DNA of 64,000 nt, taken from positions 1 to 64,000 of the forward strand of contig CAYSDH010000001.1 in NCBI GenBank assembly GCA_964429805.1, in the 5' to 3' direction. This DNA is from CAYSDH01 sp964429805. GTDB lineage: Bacteria; Bacteroidota; Bacteroidia; Flavobacteriales_D; JABDKJ01. Both the position numbers and the translations under genes were made by a program. A model generated the notes under the pieces. That model was not told the DNA's origin. It made no database searches and worked only from the letters and a program-made list of their open reading frames with translations. Shown here in pieces: positions 1-8,730 of this stretch (position 1 is the first letter of the stretch; each line of letters starts with the position of its first letter).

Positions 1-2
1 AT

Positions 3-209
3 TTTGAGAAATTGGCTATTGCGATCAACACAGGAACAAATCTTCCGAGTGTGGCAACACCAAATGGACAAGCTGCCTTCTTGTTTCTGCTCACTTCGTC
101 TATTGCTCCGCTTATTAATCTCTCATATGGGAAAATGGTCAAGATGGCGCTTCCATACACCTTTGTGCTGGGTATAGTAGGGCTTATCGGAGTGATGTAT
201 TTCCTCTAA
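3..209 (+). CDS. nhaB: Na+/H+ antiporter NhaB, C-terminal fragment
   Basis: This is the last 68 codons of a gene that begins before the window; the frame is open to base 3, so the TTG at 12 is not a real start. The segment NTGTNLPSVATPNGQAAFLF followed by LTSSIAPLI and the hydrophobic tail MALPYTFVLGIVGLIGVMYF closely resembles my recollection of the C-terminus of NhaB, an inner-membrane antiporter that exports Na+ in exchange for protons. The rest of the protein cannot be seen. A different ArsB/NhaD-superfamily antiporter is possible but less likely because the SVATPNGQAAF stretch is characteristic of NhaB. Confidence 0.8.
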   Translation, partial: FEKLAIAINTGTNLPSVATPNGQAAFLFLLTSSIAPLINLSYGKMVKMALPYTFVLGIVGLIGVMYFL

Positions 210-363
210 ACAGAACAGTACATTTTCTGCACTTGACTGTTAGCAATTAAGCTGACGGGCTCATTCCTAGAGCATTAAAAGCGAGTTCTTTGATTTTCAC
301 GGATACTATGCCTTTGGCATGGCCGTTGATTAAAGAACTACAGCAAGAACACAACGCAAGGAA

Positions 364-1068
364 ATGAATATACTAGTCGCATTACAGAGTTTTACTGAAA
401 CGGGTGAGGTTGTCGAAGAGGCCATAGAGGCAATAGATGAAGAGAAAATCTCCATCTTAGAACTGCTCGTCAACGGAGGATGGTACATCATGATACCACT
501 AGCCATCTTATCAGTCATCGCCATATACATCTTCTTTGAGCGTATGCTGGCCATCAACAAGGCCAATAAAGTGGAAAGCAATTTCATGGCACGCATTACA
601 GACTACATTAGCGATGGAAAAATAGATTCTGCACTTGACTTCTGCAAGCAGAATGACAGCCCACTGAGCCACATGATTCATAAAGGAGTGAGCAAGATTG
701 GCAAACCCATCAAAGAGATCTCAGCGTCTATTGAGAATGTAGGCAAACTAGAGATTGGCAGACTGGAAAAAGGACTAGCCACGCTAGCCACTGTTGCCGG
801 AGCCGCACCGATGATTGGTTTCTTAGGGACTGTAATCGGTATGATAGTGACCTTTCACGCTATGATGATTAGCCCCAATGGCGTAGAGATACCCGCCCTA
901 GCCGGGGGAATCATGCAAGCCATGGTCACTACGGTTGCCGGACTGGTGATAGGTATCATCGCTTATGTGGCGTACAACATTTTGGTCACGCGGGTGAGTA
1001 ATGTCATCCATGACCTAGAAGCGGCCTCGCTTGACTTCTTAGATTTACTTGACGCACCAGGAAACTGA
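364..1068 (+). CDS. exbB: ExbB/TolQ/MotA-family proton channel
   Basis: A 234-residue inner-membrane protein of the MotA/TolQ/ExbB family, which with ExbD uses the proton gradient to drive TonB. Three membrane segments are visible, at about residues 38-58, 136-158 and 184-205. The second and third carry the family pattern (GAAPMIGFLGTVIGM and then a Gly/Ala-rich stretch MVTTVAGLVIGI). The N-terminus is acidic, as often in Bacteroidota ExbB. It is followed after 7 bases by exbD and then tonB, which fixes the assignment to the TonB rather than the Tol system. The ATG at 364 is the only sensible start. Confidence 0.93.
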   Translation: MNILVALQSFTETGEVVEEAIEAIDEEKISILELLVNGGWYIMIPLAILSVIAIYIFFERMLAINKANKVESNFMARITDYISDGKIDSALDFCKQNDSPLSHMIHKGVSKIGKPIKEISASIENVGKLEIGRLEKGLATLATVAGAAPMIGFLGTVIGMIVTFHAMMISPNGVEIPALAGGIMQAMVTTVAGLVIGIIAYVAYNILVTRVSNVIHDLEAASLDFLDLLDAPGN

Positions 1069-1075
1069 TTGGCCT

Positions 1076-1468
1076 ATGGATCTGAGTTCAAGAAATAAAA
1101 TCAATCCGGCATTTAATATGTCGTCCATGACTGATCTGGTCTTCCTGCTGCTGATCTTCTTCATCATCTTGAGCACCATGGTTAGCCCTTATGCACTGCC
1201 GGTAGATTTACCAAGTGGCAGCACCAAGATTACGAATACGCCTCCAGTTGCCTTGCGCATTGGCGATGACTTGACCTACTCGGTCGGCAATAACATCATA
1301 CCCAAAGAACAGGTAGAATCTGAACTTCGGGCCGCCTTGAGTGTACGAGAGAAAAAGAGCATTATCTTAAAAATCGATAAAAGCGTGCCTACGGGCAATA
1401 CAGTCGAGGTGCTAGATATTGCGAAACGAAACAAGTGGACCATTGTGATTGCTACTAAGCCGAATTAG
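1076..1468 (+). CDS. exbD: Biopolymer transport protein ExbD
   Basis: A 130-residue ExbD/TolR protein: short cytoplasmic N-terminus, one membrane helix (about residues 21-40) and a periplasmic domain. Asp20 in NMSSMTDLVFLLLIFF sits at the mouth of the helix and corresponds to the conserved proton-relay aspartate of the family. The open frame reaches back to a TTG at 1049, but the ATG at 1076 gives MDLSSRNKINPAFN, the usual ExbD N-terminus, and has AGGAAA about 10 bases upstream. It lies 7 bases after exbB and 84 bases before tonB. Confidence 0.93.
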   Translation: MDLSSRNKINPAFNMSSMTDLVFLLLIFFIILSTMVSPYALPVDLPSGSTKITNTPPVALRIGDDLTYSVGNNIIPKEQVESELRAALSVREKKSIILKIDKSVPTGNTVEVLDIAKRNKWTIVIATKPN

Positions 1469-1552
1469 TAGACTGGCTGATTATGTGATTGGGAGTCTGT
1501 TGAGACTCAGCATGAACTAACGTGAGTAGCAAGATTTAAAAACGAATATCTC

Positions 1553-2338
1553 ATGAGACGAGAAGAAAAAAATAGAAAAACGAAAGCAGCTGGCTATACA
1601 GTGGGCTTCCATATTTTGCTCTTGTTGTTCTTTATACTGAACGGCTTGACCCAGCCTGACCCTTTGCCAGAGCAGGTAGGCGCTATGATCGAACTCGGAT
1701 GGACAGATACGGGTTCTGGAGATGTCGAGTCACAGGTTGTCTCTGAGAATGACGTGATAGAAGAAGTTGCCCCTGAGGTGACAGAGACTGTGCAAGAAGT
1801 AGTTGAGGAGGTGGTGGAAGATGTGGTGGTCCAAGAGGACAGTCCGGTAGCTATTCCTGAAGCAGAAGATGCACAGCCCGTGGAGGAAGAAGAGAAACCC
1901 GAAGAGAAGCCCGACCCGCAGCCTACTCAGCAACTGCAAGATGCCATGACTAATGTCTTTAACACGCCTACAGGCGGTGGCAGTCAGGGATCTGACGACA
2001 GCGGCCCGGGAAACACAGGAAACCCCAACGGCTCACCAGAAGGTGGTGGCGTAATGGGTGGTACAGGCAACAGCTGGGAACTAGCCGGAAGAGGCTACAA
2101 AGGCGGAGCCACAGTCACTGAAAAGCCTCGAGAAGAAGGAAAAGTAGTGCTCAACATCTGGGTAGGAAGAGACGGAAAAGTAAAGCGTACCTCTCCCAAT
2201 CTAAGGGAGTCTGACACGACTAGCCAGTATCTCTTTAATCTCGCAAAGAAGGCGGCCATGAAGGCCAAGTTTAACTCTGATGCGGCCTCAGCAGTAGAAC
2301 AAAAAGGAAAGTTGACTTTCTTCTTTTTGTTGGAGTAG
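1553..2338 (+). CDS. tonB: Energy transducer TonB
   Basis: A 261-residue periplasm-spanning protein. One membrane helix near residues 15-33 is followed by an acidic and Val/Glu/Pro-rich spacer (about 60-125), a Gly/Asn/Ser-rich linker (about 138-170) and a C-terminal globular part with the pattern GKVVLNIWVGRDGKVKR, typical of Bacteroidota TonB C-terminal domains. The spacer is Glu/Pro- rather than Lys/Pro-rich, which is common in this phylum. With ExbBD immediately upstream it should deliver energy to outer-membrane receptors such as the one at 46145-48385; that link is inference. Confidence 0.9.
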   Translation: MRREEKNRKTKAAGYTVGFHILLLLFFILNGLTQPDPLPEQVGAMIELGWTDTGSGDVESQVVSENDVIEEVAPEVTETVQEVVEEVVEDVVVQEDSPVAIPEAEDAQPVEEEEKPEEKPDPQPTQQLQDAMTNVFNTPTGGGSQGSDDSGPGNTGNPNGSPEGGGVMGGTGNSWELAGRGYKGGATVTEKPREEGKVVLNIWVGRDGKVKRTSPNLRESDTTSQYLFNLAKKAAMKAKFNSDAASAVEQKGKLTFFFLLE

Positions 2339-2447
2339 GCCTAGCTAATTCCAGGTGGACGAATTCTATTTTAACGATTCTCGACCGTTATATCAGTGAG
2401 TCTGTTTGAGTGTTGCACTCGGCACCTTCCCGAATGCCGACATACTT

Positions 2448-2473
2448 TAATTTTGATTCTCATTTTAATTTTG
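2448..2473 (+). promoter_or_regulatory. Duplicated TAnnTTTG -7 elements before folC
   Basis: A 14-base direct repeat, TTTAATTTTGATTC, occurs at 2446-2459 and again at 2464-2477. Each copy contains TAATTTTG (2448-2455 and 2466-2473), an exact match to the Bacteroidota -7 consensus TAnnTTTG. No TTG is found 19-21 bases upstream of either copy, so this is a promoter candidate without a -33 box. The folC start is 14 bases after the second copy. Confidence 0.4.
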
Positions 2474-2486
2474 ATTCCTTCCCCTC

Positions 2487-3707
2487 GTGAATTACCACGA
2501 AACAGTTTCTTACCTCTTTGAGCAGCTACCCATGTTTCAGCGCATCGGTAAGGCCGCGTATAAAGCCGACTTGAGAAACACCCTTAGACTTGCGGCCATG
2601 CTTGACAATCCTGAAGAGGGACTGGTCTGTGTGCATATCGCGGGTACCAATGGCAAGGGAAGTACAGCGCATATATTGGCCAGCATTTTTCAGTCCTGTG
2701 GGTACAAAACCGGACTCATGACTTCGCCTCACTACAAAGACTACCGAGAACGAATAAAAGTCAACGGAGAATTGATTTCTGAAGACTACGTGGTCAACTG
2801 GGTAGACAGACATCGCAGTCAATTTGAGCGCATCAAACCAAGTTTTTTTGAACTCACTGTCATGATGGGCTTCTGCTATTTCAAGGCCGAAAAAACAGAC
2901 ATTGCCATCATAGAAACTGGGCTTGGTGGCCGCTTGGACTCTACCAACATTGTGTCGCCAGAGATTAGTGTCATCACCAATATCGGCATGGATCACACCG
3001 CATTTCTTGGAGACAGCCTAGACAAAATAGCCGCTGAAAAGGCCGGTATTATCAAGGCACAAACTCCAGTAGTCATCGGGCCAGGAAATGATGACTTGAT
3101 GAGCGTGTTTAGTCAAGTAGCGCGTTCTCGTAATGCTCCACTTCACAAGGCCAACATCAGATCTCACATCGAGTCAGACTTAAGTGGACAGTATCAACAG
3201 AAAAATTTAGCCACAGCCTTATGTGCTGCTGAACTTCTGCAAGAAAAAGGCTGGGAACTGCCTGAATCACGCGTGCTAAGCGGGATGAGCGAAGTGAAGA
3301 AAAACACGGGCTTTGTAGGCAGATGGCAGACTCTTTCTACCGATCCAATGATACTGGCAGATGCTGCGCATAATGTGCAAGGCATGAGCGCTGTACTAGA
3401 AAATCTTGATTCGTTAGATTTTGACACCCTGCATATTGTGATGGGTATGGTTGATGACAAAGACGTGAGCGGACTACTCTCTATGATGCCCAAGCAGGCC
3501 ACATATCACCTCTCACAAGCCAAAATACTGAGAGCCATGCCTGTAGATGAACTTGTAAAGAAAAGCGCGGAGCATGGCTTAAAATCATGTAGTTACAGCT
3601 CACTAGCCGATGCGCTTGCGGGCGCAAAAGAGCAGGCTGATGCCGCTGACCTCATCCTGATTACTGGAAGTATTTTTACGGTTGCTGAACTACTGCCCGA
3701 CTCATGA
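2487..3707 (+). CDS. folC: Bifunctional folylpolyglutamate/dihydrofolate synthase
   Basis: A 406-residue Mur-ligase-family enzyme that adds glutamate to folates and joins dihydropteroate to glutamate in the cytoplasm. The ATP loop GTNGKGST is at residues 53-60, the family motif ETGLGGRLDSTN at 143-154, and the C-terminal ligase domain contains ILADAAHN. The start is a GTG: it gives NYHETVSYLFEQLPMFQRIG, which is the standard N-terminus in Bacteroidota, and no ATG upstream fits. Its last 6 bases overlap the convergent HugZ-like gene. Confidence 0.95.
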   Translation: MNYHETVSYLFEQLPMFQRIGKAAYKADLRNTLRLAAMLDNPEEGLVCVHIAGTNGKGSTAHILASIFQSCGYKTGLMTSPHYKDYRERIKVNGELISEDYVVNWVDRHRSQFERIKPSFFELTVMMGFCYFKAEKTDIAIIETGLGGRLDSTNIVSPEISVITNIGMDHTAFLGDSLDKIAAEKAGIIKAQTPVVIGPGNDDLMSVFSQVARSRNAPLHKANIRSHIESDLSGQYQQKNLATALCAAELLQEKGWELPESRVLSGMSEVKKNTGFVGRWQTLSTDPMILADAAHNVQGMSAVLENLDSLDFDTLHIVMGMVDDKDVSGLLSMMPKQATYHLSQAKILRAMPVDELVKKSAEHGLKSCSYSSLADALAGAKEQADAADLILITGSIFTVAELLPDS

Positions 3708-4418
3708 CTTGGCTGCATGCGCCATGTCTGTGAGCACTTTTCTGGCGGTCATGGCATCAGACATCTCAGCCGTTTCAAAGCGATGCCTCACACCGTCAAC
3801 CAGCACATCAAAACCCTCTCGATCCACACCACACATGCTGACCTCCTGATTTTCTGCAAGGCTCACTCCCTTTAGGTGCTTGAAATAGTCTCTAATGCTG
3901 GCTGCATGATGTTCATTCATGTGACTGATCATACCCTGTTCTGCCTTCGCCTCAAAGGGGTTGGCTATGAAGAACTCTTTACTGTCTATCCAGTGTATTT
4001 TTCCAAACCCACCGATGTAACGCACAAATGTGGGTTCCAGCACATAGAAGTCAAAATCATGAAACTCCTTGTAGGCTTTGGCCTTTGGGAAATAGCAATA
4101 AAATCTGTCTTCAATCTGACTAATGTCTTCCAACTTCACCAAGTTTCCACCAATGGTTAGTCTCCCTTCGGCCTGCGGATCATGCCCTTTTCCTTCAAGT
4201 ATAGTAAGCGAGCAACGGCTGTCTGCGTTGATGTTTGCGGTATGCTGAGCAATGGTCGAAAACAGTGCGACTGGATAACCCTGCTGGTCTGTGCAGTAGG
4301 TCATGACAGATCCAAATGGCATTCCGTCAAACTTCTTAGATAAGGAAGAAAAGACACCATGGTCTTTGGCCATCATTAGGTTTCTTGCTGTAGAAATAGT
4401 CTCTGCACTCGCGCTCAT
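3702..4418 (-). CDS. HugZ-family haem utilisation protein (PNPOx-like plus DUF2470)
   Basis: A 238-residue cytoplasmic protein with an N-terminal split-barrel of the pyridoxamine-phosphate-oxidase type (about residues 8-145, with SVMTYCTDQQGYPVALFS and FVRYIGGFGKIHWI at 131-144) and a C-terminal DUF2470 domain marked by MISHMNEHHAASI at 163-175. This architecture is that of HugZ/HutZ proteins, which bind haem and help release iron from it; related proteins bind flavin, so the exact activity is not certain. It stands alone, divergent from the exonuclease gene and convergent with folC. Confidence 0.8.
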   Translation of the reverse strand: MSASAETISTARNLMMAKDHGVFSSLSKKFDGMPFGSVMTYCTDQQGYPVALFSTIAQHTANINADSRCSLTILEGKGHDPQAEGRLTIGGNLVKLEDISQIEDRFYCYFPKAKAYKEFHDFDFYVLEPTFVRYIGGFGKIHWIDSKEFFIANPFEAKAEQGMISHMNEHHAASIRDYFKHLKGVSLAENQEVSMCGVDREGFDVLVDGVRHRFETAEMSDAMTARKVLTDMAHAAKS

Positions 4419-4533
4419 AATTATGTCAATTCTAAGTACTGAATTAACGGGAGATTACACGAAGCAGCAATACCCATTAATCGGTATTCAGCCAATAAAC
4501 ACGTACTTTTAAAATATCGAAAACCCTGTTTAG

Positions 4534-5274
4534 ATGCTCCAGCACATAGACTTACATCACATCTTGTTCATCGACATTGAGACGGTGCCTTTGGCTTATC
4601 GTTTTGACGAACTCGATGACAAGTCCAAATATCTTTGGGACAAGAAGACCAGATGGCAACAAGAACGCTCAGAAAAAGGGCCAGACGAGTTGTATGATAT
4701 GGCTGGAGTCCATGCTGAATTTGCCAAGGTAGTGTGTATTTCAGCTGGATTTTTTGCCTTTAATGATGGCACGCGCACGTTTAGAGTTAAGTCTTTTTAT
4801 GGCGATGATGAGCAGTCTCTACTGGCCGACTTTAAGAATATGCTGCAACGTCACTTTAGCGATGAGCGAAGCTTACTTTGCGCACACAACGGCAAAGAAT
4901 TTGACTTTCCTTTTCTGGCCAGACGCTACATTATCAATGGCCTAAAACTGCCCTACATGCTTGACATAGCGGGCAAGAAACCCTGGGAAGTCAAGCATCT
5001 AGACACCATGAACCTGTGGAAGTTTGGTGACTTCAAGCATTATACCTCTATTGAGTTATTGGCGCATGTAATGGGGGTGCCCACGCCCAAAGACGACATC
5101 ACCGGTGCGGATGTTGCACGCGTGTATTATGAAGAAAAAGACTTAGAGCGTATTAAAGAGTACTGCGAAAAGGATGTGATTACTGTTGCTCGCGTCATGC
5201 TCAGATTCAAAGGAGAATCTGAAGTGGCCGAAGAGAATCTGCTAAGCATCAAAAGTCAAGAGTCTGGCGCATAG
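4534..5274 (+). CDS. 3'-5' exonuclease, PolB-type (DNA_pol_B_exo2)
   Basis: A 246-residue RNase H-fold nuclease resembling the proofreading domain of family B DNA polymerases but without a polymerase domain. The DEDDy metal-binding motifs are present: Exo I DIE at residues 14-16, Exo II AHNGKEFDFPFLARR around 117-131 (Asp124), and Exo III YCEKDVIT at 210-217 (Asp214). All catalytic acids are intact, so it is probably active; its cellular substrate is unknown. A strong terminator hairpin starts 5 bases after the stop. Confidence 0.85.
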   Translation: MLQHIDLHHILFIDIETVPLAYRFDELDDKSKYLWDKKTRWQQERSEKGPDELYDMAGVHAEFAKVVCISAGFFAFNDGTRTFRVKSFYGDDEQSLLADFKNMLQRHFSDERSLLCAHNGKEFDFPFLARRYIINGLKLPYMLDIAGKKPWEVKHLDTMNLWKFGDFKHYTSIELLAHVMGVPTPKDDITGADVARVYYEEKDLERIKEYCEKDVITVARVMLRFKGESEVAEENLLSIKSQESGA

Positions 5275-5278
5275 TCAT

Positions 5279-5310
5279 AAAAAACGCATCCCATAGCGAG
5301 ATGCGTTTTT
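5279..5310 (+). terminator. Rho-independent terminator, symmetrical
   Basis: Perfect 11-bp stem: AAAAACGCATC (5280-5290), a 9-base loop, then GATGCGTTTTT (5300-5310). It starts 5 bases after the exonuclease stop. Because the stem itself has an A-run on one side and a T-run on the other it can end transcription in both directions, although the radA stop on the minus strand is 175 bases away. Confidence 0.9.
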
Positions 5311-5484
5311 CCTAATGGTATAATTAGGTTGCAAACACAGTTGCTCTCCTTCCTCTCAAAACCTCGAATTAATGAGTGAAACTCAGCCTCTGAATTCATA
5401 TGCAAGTTCTAGCATAAGTCAGTTGCCCGAATCACTCCATGGGGTGAAATTGTATCTCCCCCTTCTGACGGATGGCTTATACGA

Positions 5485-6852
5485 CTATCCTCTAAACAGA
5501 ATTTTAAAGACATCGGCTAGCTTGGCAACTAAGACGAGTTGTATACTCTTTGACCGTATTTCAGAATTGGAGTACTTGGAGATGAACATGCGTTTGAAGC
5601 CAAGTTTTTCGGCCTCTGCGATGCGCTGTTCGACTCTACCTACTGGCCGCAGTTCGCCACTCAATCCAATCTCTGCGGCAAAGCAATCTCCGCGTTCTAG
5701 TGAGATGTCGAGATAACTACTCATGATGGCACAGACTACGCCTAAATCTAATCCCGGGTCTTCTACTCTAAGTCCTCCGGCTATGTTCAAAAAGACATCT
5801 TTGGCTCCGATTTTAAATCCGCCTCGTTTTTCTAAAACGGCTAGCAGCATGTTGAGTCTTCGCAAATCAAAACCCGTGGCCGAACGCTGGGGAGTGCCGT
5901 ATACCGCTGAACTGACTAGAGCCTGCACTTCAATGAGCATAGGCCTGATGCCTTCTACCATCGAGCCCACTGCGACTCCGCTAAACACTTCGTCATAGGT
6001 GTTGGTCAAGACCTTACTGGGGTCTGTCACTTCGCGCAGTCCGTCTCCGGCCATTTCAAAAATGCCAAGCTCGTTGGTTGACCCAAATCGATTTTTTGTG
6101 GAGCGTAACAGGCGGTATGAGTTATTCCTATCGCCCTCAAAATAGACTACTGTGTCTACCATGTGCTCCAAAATCTTTGGTCCAGCGATGTTGCCATCTT
6201 TTGTAATATGTCCAATTAAGATAACGGGGGTGTTAGTCTCCTTGGCGAACTTCATTAACTCGGCACTGCATTCTCTAATCTGAGAAATACTACCTGGCGC
6301 AGACTCTAAGTATGAGGTGTGAAGAGTCTGTATAGAATCAACCACCAACAAATCTGGCCCTACCTTTTCGACCTGCTGAAAGATGTTCTGCGTATTAATT
6401 TCATTGAGCAAATAGCAGGTGTCATTCGCATAACCTATTCTGTCTGCTCTCAACTTTATCTGTTGCTTACTCTCCTCTCCAGAGAGGTAAAGCACCTTCT
6501 TGCCCTTGAGCTGCAGCGCCACTTGAAGCAACAATGTTGACTTACCAATGCCCGGCTCACCACCTAAAAGCACTACTGAACCCGGCACCAAACCTCCGCC
6601 CAACACTCTGTTAAGCTCAGCTGAGCCCATGTCAATGCGCCCTACTTGTTGAGAGTCAACGTCTGCAATCAGCGTGGCTTCCTGCTTGATGGAAGAGAGG
6701 GTGCTGATCTGACGTGGCTCGGGTTTTCCCGTTACCTTGAGTTCTTCGATCAGGCTGTTCCACTCCTTGCATGAAGGGCATTGGCCCATCCACTTGGCTG
6801 ATTCATTGCCACAGCTGTTACAGAAATATGCCGTTTTAGTCTTTGCCGCCAT
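5485..6852 (-). CDS. radA: DNA repair protein RadA
   Basis: A 455-residue RecA-like ATPase that extends branch migration during recombination. Visible in order: a four-cysteine zinc finger (C11, C14, C25, C28), a Walker A loop GGEPGIGKST at residues 97-106, a Walker B stretch ending DLLVVDSIQ, the RadA-specific KNRFG motif at 253-257, and a C-terminal Lon-protease-like domain without a Ser-Lys dyad role. Length is normal. It is the last gene of the panC operon and its start overlaps rfaE2 by 17 bases, which suggests coupled translation. Confidence 0.96.
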   Translation of the reverse strand: MAAKTKTAYFCNSCGNESAKWMGQCPSCKEWNSLIEELKVTGKPEPRQISTLSSIKQEATLIADVDSQQVGRIDMGSAELNRVLGGGLVPGSVVLLGGEPGIGKSTLLLQVALQLKGKKVLYLSGEESKQQIKLRADRIGYANDTCYLLNEINTQNIFQQVEKVGPDLLVVDSIQTLHTSYLESAPGSISQIRECSAELMKFAKETNTPVILIGHITKDGNIAGPKILEHMVDTVVYFEGDRNNSYRLLRSTKNRFGSTNELGIFEMAGDGLREVTDPSKVLTNTYDEVFSGVAVGSMVEGIRPMLIEVQALVSSAVYGTPQRSATGFDLRRLNMLLAVLEKRGGFKIGAKDVFLNIAGGLRVEDPGLDLGVVCAIMSSYLDISLERGDCFAAEIGLSGELRPVGRVEQRIAEAEKLGFKRMFISKYSNSEIRSKSIQLVLVAKLADVFKILFRG

Positions 6853-7357
6853 GCTTTATTTTATTGACCAGTGAGGTGGTAGAATAACCGTCAAGAAACG
6901 AGATCACGCGTACCTCACCGCCAGATTCCTTCACTTCTTTTGAACCAACTATGTAGTCTTTTTGGGCACCATCCATTTGCTCGACATCATAGTCTCCGCC
7001 TTTAATGAGCACATCTGGCTTTATCCACTTTATTAGTTCCAGGGGTGTAGAGTCTGAGAATATGAGCACGGCATCGACACTTTGTAGTCCGGCCAAGACT
7101 GCTGCTCGCGACTGCTCGTCATTAAGAGGACGTTCTTCCCCTTTTTGCAGACTGCGCACAGACGCATCGTTATTGAGCCCCAACACTAAGATGTCTCCAA
7201 GCGCGGCTGCCTCAGCCAAGTAGCTCACATGACCAGCATGCAAGATGTCAAACACCCCGTTGGTAAAGACTATTTTTTTGGAATCGGCTCTCCACTCCTT
7301 GAGTTGGGATTCGAGCGTAAGTTGGTCGTGTATTTTGTCAGTCAGCCTGTGATGCAT
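6836..7357 (-). CDS. rfaE2: D-glycero-beta-D-manno-heptose 1-phosphate adenylyltransferase
   Basis: A 173-residue nucleotidyltransferase with the cytidylyltransferase-like motif VFTNGVFDILHAGH, whose HxGH (residues 40-43) binds the nucleotide. In the family it makes ADP-heptose for the lipopolysaccharide core. It corresponds to the C-terminal half of E. coli HldE; the kinase half is absent from this window and would be encoded elsewhere. It overlaps the flippase gene by 20 bases and radA by 17 bases. Confidence 0.87.
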   Translation of the reverse strand: MHHRLTDKIHDQLTLESQLKEWRADSKKIVFTNGVFDILHAGHVSYLAEAAALGDILVLGLNNDASVRSLQKGEERPLNDEQSRAAVLAGLQSVDAVLIFSDSTPLELIKWIKPDVLIKGGDYDVEQMDGAQKDYIVGSKEVKESGGEVRVISFLDGYSTTSLVNKIKHGGKD

Positions 7358-8327
7358 GTCCTTGATAAGCCTTGTTATATGGCCCGATCAAAAGTAAGGA
7401 AAGCAAGCCGAGCAGAATGTACAAGAGCATCTGAGAGCCCCACAAAATCAGTCCGAGCGCTTGGCCTGTGTTGTCATCTAAACCATAGTAGCCCAGCGCA
7501 AAAGCGAATGCCAAGTGATAGGCACCAGTACCTCCAGGCGTCAGTATCACAGCCAAGGTGCCAAAGATGAAGCCCATCAATTGGGCATTTAAACCAAGCG
7601 TGCCTGTGACATCAAAGCATTGAAAACAGGCCGCATACATAAGCAGGTAGAGCACCCAAATAAGCACGGTATCTCTAAAAAAAGCCCATTTAGACTTCGT
7701 GGTCCAGACGGTCATTACGCCATCGAGAATACCAGAGATGAAACCCTTCACCTTGTCTATCAATTTTAGCTTAATCACCAACACTACGCCAATGACTAGT
7801 CCGGCAGCCACAGCAATCCAAAACCATGGTATACCGCCAGGTTGGGCTGCTGGTCTTGCAGCAAGTGACTCTTCAATGGCTGTTCTGATTAAATCATATT
7901 GAGTCAGCAGGGCTGTGAGCACAAGTACTCCAAATGCCATGAGGTCGACCACCCGCTCTGCTGCAATGGTACCCAAGGTCTTGTCAAAAGCGATCTTCTC
8001 ATGTCTACGAAAGAACTCCGGACGAGCCACCTCTCCCACCCTTGGTAGAAGCATATTCACAAAATACCCGATCATGGTACTGTGATACCTATTCCAAAAT
8101 CTAGTTTGATACCCGAGCGGGCTTAGCAGATACTCCCATCTGCGAGCACGCACAAAGTGACTTGCCATGGCCAAGACCATAGACAAAAAGACCCACCAGT
8201 AGTTTGCTTGGGCAATGGCTTCAAAGAGTGAGCTGCGTTGCTCAGGGTCTTTAAAAGTCTTCCACATCAGATAGATTGCCAAGCCCAGCGGGCCGACAAT
8301 CTTGAGTACCTTCCAAAGGCCCTTCAT
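7338..8327 (-). CDS. Lysylphosphatidylglycerol synthase TM-region-like flippase (YbhN family)
   Basis: A 329-residue polytopic inner-membrane protein of the UPF0104/LPG_synthase_TM family, with about eight hydrophobic segments. The family signature is visible as LLPRVGEVARPEFF at residues 93-106. Members are thought to move lipids or lipid-linked precursors across the membrane; the true substrate here is not known. There is no attached aminoacyl-transferase domain, so it is not an MprF. It lies between panD and rfaE2 in the same operon, an arrangement I recognise from other Bacteroidota. Confidence 0.8.
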   Translation of the reverse strand: MKGLWKVLKIVGPLGLAIYLMWKTFKDPEQRSSLFEAIAQANYWWVFLSMVLAMASHFVRARRWEYLLSPLGYQTRFWNRYHSTMIGYFVNMLLPRVGEVARPEFFRRHEKIAFDKTLGTIAAERVVDLMAFGVLVLTALLTQYDLIRTAIEESLAARPAAQPGGIPWFWIAVAAGLVIGVVLVIKLKLIDKVKGFISGILDGVMTVWTTKSKWAFFRDTVLIWVLYLLMYAACFQCFDVTGTLGLNAQLMGFIFGTLAVILTPGGTGAYHLAFAFALGYYGLDDNTGQALGLILWGSQMLLYILLGLLSLLLIGPYNKAYQGHASQAD

Positions 8328-8340
8328 CCCTTTTTGAGGT

Positions 8341-8691
8341 TTAGGTCAGTGTGTTGGTCTTCGTATCAGGAAAAACGAGTGAAGGCTTAAATTTTTTGGC
8401 TTCTTCTACGCCCATGTATGCGTAACCGATGATGATTACTATATCTCCAAGTGCCACCAAACGCGAAGCTGGACCATTTAGACAAATAGTGCCAGCGCCC
8501 GGTTCACCATATATGACATACGTCTCTAGCCTTGCGCCATTATTGATGTTTACTATCTGCACACGCTCCCCTTCGATCAGATCAGCCGCTTCGGCCAAGG
8601 TCTTGTCTATGGTGATGCTCCCAATGTAATTAAGGTCGGCCTGAGTGACCGTCACACGGTGTATTTTAGATTTAACTACTTGAATTTTCAT
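8341..8691 (-). CDS. panD: Aspartate 1-decarboxylase
   Basis: A 116-residue pyruvoyl enzyme making beta-alanine from aspartate for pantothenate synthesis. The self-cleavage site Gly24-Ser25 is present in NYIGSITID, so the proenzyme should mature into an 24-residue beta chain and a pyruvoyl-bearing alpha chain. The pattern YGEPGAGTICLNGPASR is also typical. It lies 39 bases downstream of panC, whose product uses the beta-alanine. Confidence 0.95.
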   Translation of the reverse strand: MKIQVVKSKIHRVTVTQADLNYIGSITIDKTLAEAADLIEGERVQIVNINNGARLETYVIYGEPGAGTICLNGPASRLVALGDIVIIIGYAYMGVEEAKKFKPSLVFPDTKTNTLT

Positions 8692-8730
8692 GCCACAAAG
8701 GTATGCTTTAAGTCCATTTTTTGGCCGCCT

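Noticed and set aside
308..320. Hairpin ATGCC-TTT-GGCAT between nhaB and exbB
   Set aside because: Only 5 bp, no T-run; too weak to call a terminator.
4469..4488. Inverted repeat AATACC/GGTATT between the HugZ-like and exonuclease genes
   Set aside because: 6-bp arms in AT-rich DNA are expected by chance; no promoter element alongside.
5372..5716. Plus-strand ORF of 114 residues overlapping the end of radA
   Set aside because: Two thirds is antisense to radA; the free part (5372-5484) has no motif and follows a terminator, so it is not listed as a gene.
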